Below, one piece after another: positions 1 through 7,282 of a stretch of DNA of 22,816 nucleotides (its first letter is position 1; each line of letters begins with the position of its first letter). Position numbers and translations under genes: made by a program. Origin of the DNA: an uncultured Eubacteriales bacterium. GTDB lineage: Bacteria; Bacillota; Clostridia; Lachnospirales; Lachnospiraceae. The notes beneath the pieces were generated by a model. The model was not told the origin of the DNA, made no database searches, and saw only the letters and a program-made list of their open reading frames with translations. The DNA lies in assembly GCA_900557175.1 (NCBI GenBank), contig USSL01000005.1, positions 1-22,816 of the forward strand, in the 5' to 3' direction.

Positions 1-503
1 CAATCGCCCAGTTTATAAAATTTTATATGTTTTCTCTCCTTGTGACGCTGCTTCAATATTTGCTGCTGACTTTCCTGCCGGGATTATTTTATAAATACAC
101 GGACTGGTGTATGATTCCGTGCCAGCTGATTCATCTTTCACTTGGACCTGTAGATACGTATGTTTTCAATTATCCGGTAACCGGAGATGCCACAGGCGGT
201 ATGGGTTATTTTGCGGCCTTTGCAATCACGCTGTTCATTGCCCAGTGCATCAATTTTCCGATGCAGAGAAATGTGACGTTTAAATCTAAAGGAAATATTT
301 TTTATCAGATAGGCTGGTATATTATTGCTTTTGTGCTGATTACGATTGCATGCAGCTTTTTGATGGGACTTTATGTACCAATCTGTAAGCAGTTTTTTCC
401 TCCGGCGCTTTACAATATTTTAATCACGGTGATTAACGGCGGTGTGCAGATGGTTATTTATTTTCCAATTTATAAGATTATTTTTCCGGAAGGGAAGGCT
501 TGA
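1..503 (+). CDS. GtrA-like small membrane protein, 5' end cut by the window edge
   Basis: The frame is open from base 3 through the first ATG at 27, so the gene very likely starts before the window. The visible part has about four hydrophobic segments. It contains a FPMQRNVTFKSKGN stretch like the NFxxNRxxxF signature between the second and third membrane helices of GtrA-family proteins, which are often linked to moving lipid-linked sugars across the membrane. The stop overlaps the TTG codon that precedes the next gene, and the ribosome binding site of that gene lies inside this one, so the two are probably co-transcribed. The family call rests on the loop motif and topology only. The substrate cannot be inferred. 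Confidence 0.6.
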   Translation, partial: IAQFIKFYMFSLLVTLLQYLLLTFLPGLFYKYTDWCMIPCQLIHLSLGPVDTYVFNYPVTGDATGGMGYFAAFAITLFIAQCINFPMQRNVTFKSKGNIFYQIGWYIIAFVLITIACSFLMGLYVPICKQFFPPALYNILITVINGGVQMVIYFPIYKIIFPEGKA

Positions 504-505
504 GC

Positions 506-2932
506 ATGAATTATGAAAATATATTGAAAAAGATGACGCTGGAACAAAAATGCGTCATATTATCCGGCGCTGATGTTTTTAAAACATATGCGTTTGAATC
601 GCCGGAAATTCCGGCAATATGGCTTTCTGACGGTCCTCACGGTCTGAGAAAACAGGCCGGCGCCTCAGATCATCTCGGCTTAAATCCGAGCGAGGAGGCG
701 ACGTGTTTTCCGACGGCTGCGGCCGCAGCGTGTTCGTGGGACGAGGCACTCGGCGAAGAAATCGGCGAGGCGCTCGGACGGGAGGCAGCGGCACAAGGTG
801 TCAATGTTGTGCTTGGTCCCGGACTAAATATGAAGCGGAATCCGCTCTGTGGCAGAAATTTTGAATATTTTTCGGAAGATCCTTATCTTGCGGGAAAGAT
901 GGCGGCGGCCTATATCCGCGGTATTCAAAAACAGGGGCTTGCGGCCTGTCCGAAGCATTTTGCAGTGAATAATCAGGAGCTGCGCCGTATGGCCTCGGAC
1001 AGTATTGTAGATGAGCGGACACTGCGTGAAATCTATCTCACCGGTTTTGAGATTGCCGTGAAAGAAGGCCATCCGAAAGCAATCATGTCTTCTTATAATC
1101 TTGTTAATGGTGTTTATGCGAATGAAAATAAGCATCTGCTTAATGATATCTTAAGAAAAGACTGGGGTTTTGACGGGGCGGTTGTCACAGACTGGGGCGG
1201 CTCCAACAATCATGTGGCTGGTGCAGCGGCAGGTTCGTCTCTTGAAATGCCGGCGCCGGGGCTTGATTCGGCAAGGTCGCTGATTCGCGCTGTGCATGAC
1301 GGAAGCCTTTCGGAAGAAACAGTTAATCAGCGGGTGGCTGAGGTGTTGAAGCTTGTCTGTGAAACAGATAAAGCGCTGAGACGGGAGCATGAAAAATATT
1401 CAATGCCAAAGCTTTTAAAGGAACATCGCAGTCTGGCAGGCCGGGCAGCAGCCGGCTGTATGACGCTTCTTAAAAATGACGATGGTTTTTTGCCGTTTTC
1501 AAAAGAAACAAAGGCAGCACTTATTGGAGATTTTGCAAAGATACCGCGGTATCAGGGCGCCGGTTCCAGTGTTGTCAATGTTAAAAATCCCGAAAATCTT
1601 TTGGATTGTTTCCTCAATAAGAAGGATATTCATCTGCTCGGCTATGCTAAAGGCTTTGAACGGCTTGGGCAGCCATCAGAAGCATTAAAGCAGGAAGCAG
1701 TGACGCTGGCTGCAAAGGCAGATGTTGTCATTGTCTGCCTTGGGCTTGATGAAATACAGGAAAGTGAAGGACTTGACAGGACATGTATGCGGCTCAAACA
1801 AAATCAGACGGATTTGCTTAAGGCGCTGTATGCGGTAAATAAAAATATTGCAGTTGTGCTTTTTGCGGGAAGTGCCGTAGAAACGCCATGGCGTAAATAT
1901 TGCAGGAGTATTTTATATGCAGGGCTTTCGGGAGAGGCCGGCGCCGGCGCCGTTTACGATGTGCTTACAGGTAAGGTTAATCCTGCCGGGAAGCTTGCGG
2001 AGACATGGCCTGAAAGTTATAAGCAGGTGCCGTCAGGAAAGCATTTTGCAGGCAAAGGACGCACGGTAGAGTACAGGGAAGGCATTTATATCGGTTACAG
2101 GTATTATCAAAAAGTAAAAGCAAAGACAGCCTTTTGTTTTGGCCATGGCTTAAGCTATACGACATTTACTTACAGCGATATCAGTGCCGTAGAAAAAGCC
2201 GTGACTTTTAAAATAAAAAATACAGGCAGCCGCGACGGCACAGAAATTGTCCAGCTTTATATATCACGGCCGGGCAGAGAAGTATTTTCTCCGGTACGCG
2301 AGCTTAAAGGCTTTGCCCGAGTGTCATTAAAGGCCGGCGAAGAAAAAGAAGTGACAATCCAGCTTGATGATAAGGCTTTCCGTTATTGGAATGTGAAAAC
2401 AGACCGCTGGGAGACAGAAGGCGGCACATATATGGCTGCCATCGGCGCCAGCTGTGAAGACATACGTCTGACGGTATCATTTTTTGTGGAGGGCAGCAAT
2501 GCGGCAAAACCTTATGAGGAAGCGCTTGTACCGAATTATATGAAAGGTACAGTAACAGATATTTCTGACGAAGAATTTGAAGTGCTGCTCGGACATAAAA
2601 TCCCTGAAAATAAAAGTCAGATCGGACGCAATATGACAATCGGCGAATTGAACCATGGAAAAAGTCCGCTCGGCTGGATTGCATGGAGCATACTTACAGT
2701 TCTGCTGCGCCGCAGCAGGCGCAAAGGCCAGCCGGACTTAAATCTCCTGTTTATGTATAACATGCCGCTTCGCGCCCTGGCCAAAATGACAAACGGCGTG
2801 GTCAGTATGGGCATGGTCGATGGTATCGTCATGGAAATAAAAGGCTTTTGGTTTATCGGCATCGCAAAGGTTGTTAAAGAATTTATTAAAAACATGAAGC
2901 AAAACAAAATCATGAAAAGACGCATAAAATAA
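506..2932 (+). CDS. Glycoside hydrolase family 3 beta-glucosidase with hydrophobic C-terminal extension
   Basis: Retaining exo-glycosidase, most likely a beta-glucosidase or a related activity on beta-linked oligosaccharides. The GH3 TIM-barrel domain fills the first ~300 residues, with LSDGPHGLR near 42, the KHF motif near 152, and GAVVTDWGG in which Asp229 (counted from ATG 506) is the expected nucleophile. An alpha/beta sandwich follows, then a fibronectin-III-like domain (GTEIVQLYIS ... VRELKGF) at about 570-650. I chose ATG 506 because AGGGAAGG sits 7 bases upstream; a TTG at 500 would overlap the previous stop. No signal peptide is visible, so the enzyme should act on imported sugars. 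The last ~130 residues lie beyond the usual GH3 end and are rich in hydrophobic and basic residues (WIAWSILTVLLRRSRRK), which could tether it to the membrane. Substrate specificity is not determinable. Confidence 0.9.
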   Translation: MNYENILKKMTLEQKCVILSGADVFKTYAFESPEIPAIWLSDGPHGLRKQAGASDHLGLNPSEEATCFPTAAAAACSWDEALGEEIGEALGREAAAQGVNVVLGPGLNMKRNPLCGRNFEYFSEDPYLAGKMAAAYIRGIQKQGLAACPKHFAVNNQELRRMASDSIVDERTLREIYLTGFEIAVKEGHPKAIMSSYNLVNGVYANENKHLLNDILRKDWGFDGAVVTDWGGSNNHVAGAAAGSSLEMPAPGLDSARSLIRAVHDGSLSEETVNQRVAEVLKLVCETDKALRREHEKYSMPKLLKEHRSLAGRAAAGCMTLLKNDDGFLPFSKETKAALIGDFAKIPRYQGAGSSVVNVKNPENLLDCFLNKKDIHLLGYAKGFERLGQPSEALKQEAVTLAAKADVVIVCLGLDEIQESEGLDRTCMRLKQNQTDLLKALYAVNKNIAVVLFAGSAVETPWRKYCRSILYAGLSGEAGAGAVYDVLTGKVNPAGKLAETWPESYKQVPSGKHFAGKGRTVEYREGIYIGYRYYQKVKAKTAFCFGHGLSYTTFTYSDISAVEKAVTFKIKNTGSRDGTEIVQLYISRPGREVFSPVRELKGFARVSLKAGEEKEVTIQLDDKAFRYWNVKTDRWETEGGTYMAAIGASCEDIRLTVSFFVEGSNAAKPYEEALVPNYMKGTVTDISDEEFEVLLGHKIPENKSQIGRNMTIGELNHGKSPLGWIAWSILTVLLRRSRRKGQPDLNLLFMYNMPLRALAKMTNGVVSMGMVDGIVMEIKGFWFIGIAKVVKEFIKNMKQNKIMKRRIK

Positions 2933-2936
2933 ACAA

Positions 2937-3125
2937 ATGTGCCGGGCTCATATGACACTGGATTATAGCGAGCATCTTTCGAGAAAAGATATTATGTATC
3001 TGAGACGAACATGTGAACCGCATCTTCTTTTTTGCGAAGAAAATGTAACGAATCATAAACTGACAATCAAATCTGTAATGAAAGTGAATGAAATTGTATT
3101 AATTGAAGTCAAAAGAAATATATAG
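2937..3125 (+). pseudogene. Remnant resembling the C-terminus of a GH39-type glycosidase
   Basis: A 62-codon open frame begins 5 bases after the GH3 stop, with no ribosome binding site. The stretch LSRKDIMYLRRTCEPH, followed by KLTIKSVMKVNEIVLIEV, resembles the closing beta-sandwich of GH39 beta-xylosidases and of AraC regulators that carry a GH39-like domain (pattern: sxxDvxYLrxixxP ... hEixlIei). The catalytic barrel is entirely missing. It is best read as the tail of a deleted gene, in keeping with the other fragments just downstream. A chance open frame remains possible. Confidence 0.35.
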
Positions 3126-3194
3126 TCATAATTTGTCGGACAGATAATGGCTTATATGGATTCTTAAAATCAAAGTAGCCAATATAATAATAAT

Positions 3195-3236
3195 AATAAG
3201 CCTTTAGGGAGAAAGTCTTTGAGGGCTTATTTTTAT
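3195..3236 (+). terminator. Rho-independent terminator between the GH3 region and the dehydrogenase fragment
   Basis: AATAAGCC (3195-3202) pairs with GGCTTATT (3224-3231), whose end runs into a T-rich tail. The loop is about 21 bases. It lies 47 bases upstream of the next start, so it could end the GH3 transcript or act as a leader attenuator. Confidence 0.5.
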
Positions 3237-3282
3237 ATAATTAAATCATCATAAAGAACCAGCTGTTAAGGAGGAAAAACAA

Positions 3283-3630
3283 ATGGGTAAATTAAAAATT
3301 GGTGTGATTGGCTGCGGTGGTATTGCAAATCAAAAACATTTTCCGGCACTGAAAAACAACGGTGACTTGAATGAAATTATTGCTTTCTGTGATATTGTTG
3401 AGGAAAGAGCGGTTAAGGCTGCCGGAGAGTACGGTACAAAAAATGCAAAAGTTTATACGGATTATAGAGAGCTTTTGGCAAATCCTGAAGTAGAGGTTGT
3501 GCATATATGTACACCGAATGTTTCTCACAGTGAGATCGCTATTGCGGCCTTTGAGGCGAAAAAACATGTGTATTGTGAAAAACCAATGTCTCATAGTGTT
3601 GCAGAGGCGGAAAGGATGATAGAAGCATGA
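3283..3630 (+). pseudogene. Truncated Gfo/Idh/MocA oxidoreductase (N-terminal NAD-binding part only)
   Basis: Residues 1-115 match the Rossmann half of Gfo/Idh/MocA sugar dehydrogenases: KIGVIGCGGIA near the start (dinucleotide binding), ICTPNVSH near 70, and the EKPMS catalytic-lysine motif near 99. The family is normally 330-400 residues. Here the protein stops at ERMIEA, just after the EKP motif, and the substrate-binding C-terminal domain is gone. A good start remains (AAGGAGG, 9 bases before the ATG). The sequence continues directly into the C-terminal part of a different gene, so the truncation reflects a deletion and not a simple nonsense change. Confidence 0.85.
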
Positions 3631-3964
3631 TCCGTCGCATTTTGTATGGTAGCAGATAGATTATATAAAGCCGATTTATGAGTTTAAAGACAAGATTTTT
3701 CATGTTCATTATAAAGATATTAAAATTTATAAGGATAAGCTGGAGGATGTCGGTATTATGGCAGTACCACTTGAATATATGATACCGAAGCTTCCGGGAC
3801 TTGGCGATGTTGACTGGGGAAAATATGTGTCAGCTTTAACGGATATCGGTTATAATGGCTGCACTTGCATCGAAGTGGAAGATAAGGCGTTTGAAAGCAG
3901 TCTTGAAGATGCTAAGAAAGCAATTATTTTAAGTGCAAAATATCTTAGAAACTATGTTATTTAA
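3629..3964 (+). pseudogene. Sugar-phosphate isomerase/epimerase, C-terminal fragment with an internal amber stop
   Basis: Read from GAT at 3629, the frame gives DPSHFVW, then a TAG at 3650-3652, then QIDYIKPIYEFKDKIFHVHYKD, and runs to a proper stop at 3964. DPSH..W and the HVHYKD metal-ligand motif are typical of the second half of TIM-barrel sugar-phosphate isomerases/epimerases (xylose isomerase-like family). About the first 170-200 residues are missing. The in-frame TAG stands where related proteins usually have Gln, so a CAG-to-TAG transition is likely. An internal ATG at 3758 could start a 68-residue peptide, but this has no sensible fold. The gene is dead by both deletion and nonsense mutation. 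Confidence 0.8.
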
Positions 3965-3973
3965 ATTGAAAAA

Positions 3974-4018
3974 GAGAAAGTCAGCCAACGTGCTTTGTCA
4001 GCCGTTGGCATCTTTCTC
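3974..4018. other. Two-part hairpin in front of the intact oxidoreductase gene
   Basis: GAGAAAG (3974-3980) pairs with CTTTCTC (4012-4018), and GCCAACG (3984-3990) pairs with CGTTGGC (4003-4009). They are separated by a small internal loop and capped by a 12-base loop. No T-tract follows. The ribosome binding site (AGAAGGG) starts directly at its foot. It may be a processing or translation-control structure, or a terminator that has lost its tail. Confidence 0.45.
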
Positions 4019-4036
4019 AGAAGGGCAGATGGTAAA

Positions 4037-5083
4037 ATGAAAATAAAATTAGGTATTATTGGTTTTGGCGGAATGGGAAAGTGGCATGCAGAGAATGCAC
4101 CGAGAGCTGGCGTTGAAATCGCGGCTGTATGTGACATTGATGAAGAAAAGCAACAAGAAGCTTTAAAAAGAGGTTATAAAACGTATACGTCAGCGGAAGA
4201 ACTTTTAGATGATGAAGAAGTGAATACTGTTATTTTAACCGTTCCTAATTATCTTCATAGAGCGATGTGTTTAAAAGCTGCAAAAGCGGGAAAAAATGTT
4301 ATTACGGAAAAGCCTGCCGCAATGAATGTTCAGGAATTGGATGAAATGGAAGCAGCATGTAAGCGGGCAGGAGTATTTTTTACAGCACATCAGAACAGAA
4401 GATGGGATAAGGATATGCTTATTGTAAAAAAAGCTTATGATGAACATATGCTTGGCAATATTTTTACGATAGAATCAAAGCTTCACTCAGCTAATGGTTA
4501 TATGCATGAATGGCATATTTATAAGAAATATGGCGGTGGCATGATTTATGACTGGGGTGTCCATTTAATTGATCAAATACTTTTTATGATGCCGAATGTG
4601 AAAATCAAGTCAATTTATGCAGATATTCAAAATGTACTCCATGAAGAAGTCGATGACTATTTTAAAATTCTTATGAAGATGGATAACGGAATTACGGTTC
4701 ATATTGAACTTTCAACATATATTTTGCAATATCAGCCTCGATGGCTTGTTGGCGGTGACAAGGGGACAATGATTGTGAAAGATTTCAGCTGTGCGGGAAA
4801 TATTTACAGAACAGGTAAAATGCTGGAAAAATTACCGCCACAGATTACAGAAACAGAGGCAGGGCCGACAAGACAATTTGCGCCGGTGGCTCCGGGCGGT
4901 ATTGTGACAGAGCCTTTGCCTGAGATCCAATCAGACTGGGTGGATTTTTATAGAAATGTTGATGATGTCCTTAATGGTCGCGCAGAATCAAAAATAAAAA
5001 TTTCAGAAGTACGCAGAGTACTGGCGGTTATGGAAGCGGCAAGAAAATCATCAGAAACAGGGATGTCAATAAAGTTTGAATAA
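4037..5083 (+). CDS. Gfo/Idh/MocA family oxidoreductase
   Basis: NAD(P)-dependent dehydrogenase acting on a sugar, inositol or related polyol; the substrate cannot be told. The protein starts MKIKLGIIGFGGMGKWH (Rossmann fold, GxGxxG-like). EKPAAMN near residue 95 holds the catalytic lysine, followed by HQNRRWDKD near 122 and GGGMIYDWGVHLIDQ near 165-180 with the conserved Asp/His active-site pair. The length of 348 residues is normal for the family. ATG 4037 is preferred over an upstream TTG at 3995, because the MKIKLG start fits the fold and AGAAGGG lies about 11 bases upstream. Gfo/Idh/MocA and isomerase/epimerase genes are commonly operon partners, so this is probably the surviving member of the operon whose other parts are the fragments upstream. 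Confidence 0.88.
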   Translation: MKIKLGIIGFGGMGKWHAENAPRAGVEIAAVCDIDEEKQQEALKRGYKTYTSAEELLDDEEVNTVILTVPNYLHRAMCLKAAKAGKNVITEKPAAMNVQELDEMEAACKRAGVFFTAHQNRRWDKDMLIVKKAYDEHMLGNIFTIESKLHSANGYMHEWHIYKKYGGGMIYDWGVHLIDQILFMMPNVKIKSIYADIQNVLHEEVDDYFKILMKMDNGITVHIELSTYILQYQPRWLVGGDKGTMIVKDFSCAGNIYRTGKMLEKLPPQITETEAGPTRQFAPVAPGGIVTEPLPEIQSDWVDFYRNVDDVLNGRAESKIKISEVRRVLAVMEAARKSSETGMSIKFE

Positions 5084-5084
5084 A

Positions 5085-5294
5085 TTGATGTTGTAATATT
5101 TTCCGATATCTTCTTTATAAGCACGTGTTTTCCGTTTTTCATGATCCTGCAGCTTGATATAACTGGATATCCTCCATCACTTTTTTCAGGGTATAGACTG
5201 GATCGTCGTCAGGTAAACACAATTCGAAGAAACTGAAGTTAATTTTCTGTTGCCCTATTTCAAAAAAATCGTTATAATAATCTTTGGTTATCAT
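5085..5294 (-). pseudogene. IS1182-type transposase remnant
   Basis: On the minus strand an ATG at 5294 opens MITKDYYNDFFEIGQQKINF and continues with FELCLPDDDPVYTLKKVMED. This is the typical N-terminus of IS1182-family transposases. After about 40 residues the frame is lost and closes at 5139. In another minus frame the sequence then reads SYIKLQDHEKRKTRAYKEDIGKYYNI down to a stop at 5085, which looks like an internal piece of the same family. The element has therefore lost most of its transposase (catalytic DDE region included) through internal deletion. Family assignment is from memory of the motif. Confidence 0.7.
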
Positions 5295-5321
5295 AGTTCT
5301 ATTATAACATGGAACGGAGTG

Positions 5322-5357
5322 AAAGATGGTTGTCGTTAGCCATCTTTTTCTCTTTTT
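5322..5357 (+). terminator. Hairpin terminator near the IS scar
   Basis: AAAGATGG (5322-5329) pairs with CCATCTTT (5340-5347) around a 10-base loop. It is followed on the plus strand by TTCTCTTTTT. It could terminate plus-strand transcripts from the oxidoreductase gene. Confidence 0.55.
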
Positions 5358-5370
5358 GCGGAAAAGTTTT

Positions 5371-5408
5371 AGGGGCAGATGTGACTCATGCGAGTCACGT
5401 CTGCCTCT
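5371..5408. repeat. Long perfect-like palindrome (hairpin, 17-bp arms)
   Basis: AGGGGCAGATGTGACTC (5371-5387) pairs with GAGTCACGTCTGCCTCT (5392-5408), with only two wobble-type differences and a 4-base loop. It may be a terminator or the outer end of the degraded insertion sequence. A T-poor tail (TATTTAG) makes a simple terminator less certain. Confidence 0.6.
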
Positions 5409-5421
5409 TATTTAGAACTAT

Positions 5422-5580
5422 CTATTTCCCGATAGCCCCGTAGTGTTCATAAAATGGCCAAATAGGCAAAAAGTAGACAACAGTTAAAAGAAAATAGAAA
5501 ATAAGCCACGGAATCGAATGAATAGCACATATTGCAATAATCTTTCGTTTTAGGTGCCTATGCTGACGGGGACGGCTCAC
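5422..5580 (-). pseudogene. Small membrane-protein remnant or small hypothetical membrane protein
   Basis: The minus strand is open from 5625 to a stop at 5422-5424. The only reasonable start is GTG at 5580 with a poor A-rich upstream site. The product would be about 52 residues: a basic head (SRPRQHRHLKRK), then one strongly hydrophobic segment (IIAICAIHSIPWLIFYFLLTVV) continuing into YFLPIWPFYEHYGAIGK. The basic-then-hydrophobic layout and the proper stop look like a real C-terminus, perhaps of a longer membrane protein whose 5' part was lost. It directly follows the acetyltransferase gene on the same strand. I do not recognise the family. Confidence 0.35.
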
Positions 5581-5631
5581 TTTTTCTTTTTGTGCTGGGT
5601 AATCAAGGGAAAGAATGGGTAACTGCTATCT

Positions 5632-6252
5632 CTAACATTGATAGTCATAGATAAAGAAATTCATTACTGCTTGTTGTCCTTTGATATTAAATATGTGTTC
5701 CTTTTCTAATCGTCTTTTCATTCCTTGATGTTCATAAAAACCATAATTACAGCTTGTATCTGTAAATAAATAAAATTCTTTCAACTTTTCCTGCCTTATG
5801 TAATCTAGTGCTGATTGAAAAAGGATTTTTCCAATCCCTTTTCCTCTGTATGAAGAATTTACGGCAAATAAGGCAAGTTCTGCTGGATAATTCTTGTTGT
5901 TTTCGTTTAGTAATTGCTTATCTATTCCATTGACGTTACCAAAGATTTTTGAAACATTTCGCCCCTCTTTTGAACCGTATAATGATAGTATTGATTTTAT
6001 CTGCAGCAGTCTGTTTGAAAGAGGACATTTATGTTTAGTAATATTATTCGCCAGTATAATACCTGCCACATTTCCGTCAACTACCGCTACTCTTGAAAAA
6101 GTATAGTTTGTTAAACAACTGCTTAAAAATACTCTTGCTAATTTAATTGCTGTTTTGGGACTGCTGAAATCATCATAATGCCAAGTCTCTCTGATAATAG
6201 TTTCTAAAGCTTTGAAATCTTGTTTTTGATATTCTCGTAATTCTATTTGCAT
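5632..6252 (-). CDS. GNAT family N-acetyltransferase
   Basis: Acetyl-CoA-dependent N-acyltransferase; the acceptor is unknown. The GNAT core is visible in the second half: ELALFAVNSSYRGKGIGKIL, where the RGKGIG segment is the pyrophosphate-binding motif A, then a helix and the YEHQGMKR strand typical of the C-terminus. Length is 206 residues. An upstream ATG at 6273 is in frame, but AAGGAG ends 7 bases before the ATG at 6252, so I use 6252. The gene is divergent from a MerR regulator, and its promoter has the MerR-type 19-bp spacer, which suggests induction by a small molecule sensed by that regulator. A resistance or detoxification role is plausible but not shown. This pair is visibly more AT-rich than the kam genes, which hints at separate origin. 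Confidence 0.88.
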   Translation of the reverse strand: MQIELREYQKQDFKALETIIRETWHYDDFSSPKTAIKLARVFLSSCLTNYTFSRVAVVDGNVAGIILANNITKHKCPLSNRLLQIKSILSLYGSKEGRNVSKIFGNVNGIDKQLLNENNKNYPAELALFAVNSSYRGKGIGKILFQSALDYIRQEKLKEFYLFTDTSCNYGFYEHQGMKRRLEKEHIFNIKGQQAVMNFFIYDYQC

Positions 6253-6263
6253 TGTTCTTCTCC

Positions 6264-6292
6264 TTGTTTTCATTATTTATATCATGTATGAT
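6264..6292 (+). promoter_or_regulatory. Promoter of the merR-like gene, overlapping the divergent promoter
   Basis: TTGTTT (6264-6269), a 17-base spacer and TATGAT (6287-6292) face the regulator gene. Predicted transcription would begin at about 6299, inside the operator dyad. Regulator binding should therefore repress its own synthesis while activating the divergent gene, the standard MerR arrangement. Confidence 0.6.
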
Positions 6293-6318
6293 AAAGTATA
6301 CAGTAACTGTAATGTCAA
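6288..6318 (-). promoter_or_regulatory. MerR-type promoter and operator for the acetyltransferase gene
   Basis: Read on the minus strand, the -35 TTGACA (6313-6318) and the -10 TATCAT (6288-6293) are separated by exactly 19 bases. That spacing is the over-long one that MerR-family activators correct by twisting DNA. Within the spacer lies the perfect dyad TACAGTAACTGTA (6299-6311), a good operator candidate for the divergent MerR product. Confidence 0.8.
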
Positions 6319-6334
6319 TAAGGAGATATAAAAA

Positions 6335-7282
6335 ATGAGAAAAGAAATGAAAAGGTTAACAACCGCACAATTCGCAAAACTACATGAAGTAAATAAACGT
6401 ACATTACACTATTATGATCAAATCGGTCTTTTTCGTCCGCTTACCAAAGCTGAAAATGGTTATCGCTATTATGATATTTCACAAAGTATAGATTTTGAAT
6501 ATATCCGTATGCTGAAAGAATTAAATATGAGTATTGAGGAAATTGAAACATATCGGAAAAATCCTACACCTGCTGATTTCTTAAAAATTGTGAATGAGAA
6601 AGAAAAAGAAATTGATAAACAAATTCAAAGGCTGAAAGATATTAAAACTGTAATGCAAAGGAAGAAAGCGAAAATCGCTTTTTGTGAAACTTTGCAAGAG
6701 CAGGAAATCAGAATTGAAGAATGTAAATCAGAAAGACTTTTAGTCTATCCTTATGATTTCTCAGAAGGTGATATATCACAAATTTTTTCTCACTTGAAAG
6801 ATATATGGGGAATAGAACAGATACGAATGGGAATGGGAAGTTTTATTTCTCTTGATAATGTATATAAGATGAACTTTGATAAATATGAGGGAATATATAC
6901 GATTGCCCTGAACAAAAAATCTGTTCCGAATAGTCTTATAAAGCCACAAGGAAAATATCTTTGCGGATATCAAAAGGGTAAATGGGATAAATTACCAACA
7001 TTGTATCAAAAAATGTTGGATTATGCCACAAAAAACAATTTACAGCTTACTGGCTATGCTTATGAAGTCGGTATGAATGATTTTGTTATTTCTAATGAAG
7101 CTGATTATATTACAAAAATTATGATTAAGATTGATGAAATTATTATTACTGGCAGTAATTGTACTTGCAAAAGTTTTAATAACCAAAGGTGTGGCAATAG
7201 CTTAAGTTCATGTTATGAGAGTTGTGCTAACGTTGGCACAAAGCGCTCCAGCGAAGCGAATTTGCGCGATTGTCAACAATAA
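6335..7282 (+). CDS. MerR family regulator with GyrI-like effector domain and an aberrant C-terminal tail
   Basis: Residues 8-75 form a MerR winged helix (TTAQFAKLHEVNKRTLHYYDQIGLFRP, then NGYRYYD). A coiled-coil dimerisation helix follows at about 95-130. Residues ~140-267 resemble a GyrI-like/AraC-effector ligand-binding domain (PYDFSEGD ... KGKWDKLPTLYQKMLDYA ... ADYITKIMIKID). Start ATG 6335 has AAGGAG 9 bases upstream. The family fold is complete at about residue 267. The last 48 residues (EIIITGSN onward, Cys- and Ser-rich, ending DCQQ) are not typical, and the final part is encoded by the palindromic repeat at about 7205-7358. The tail is therefore probably read-through into a repeat after loss of the native stop, and it may or may not be tolerated. 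Confidence 0.9.
   Translation: MRKEMKRLTTAQFAKLHEVNKRTLHYYDQIGLFRPLTKAENGYRYYDISQSIDFEYIRMLKELNMSIEEIETYRKNPTPADFLKIVNEKEKEIDKQIQRLKDIKTVMQRKKAKIAFCETLQEQEIRIEECKSERLLVYPYDFSEGDISQIFSHLKDIWGIEQIRMGMGSFISLDNVYKMNFDKYEGIYTIALNKKSVPNSLIKPQGKYLCGYQKGKWDKLPTLYQKMLDYATKNNLQLTGYAYEVGMNDFVISNEADYITKIMIKIDEIIITGSNCTCKSFNNQRCGNSLSSCYESCANVGTKRSSEANLRDCQQ

Noticed and set aside
500..505. TTG at 500 as start of the GH3 gene.
   Set aside because: ATG 506 has better spacing to the AGGGAAGG site; the TTG overlaps the previous stop codon.
3650..3652. Amber codon as a pyrrolysine or recoding site in the isomerase fragment.
   Set aside because: The gene also lacks its N-terminal half, so a nonsense mutation in a pseudogene is simpler, and no recoding machinery is visible here.
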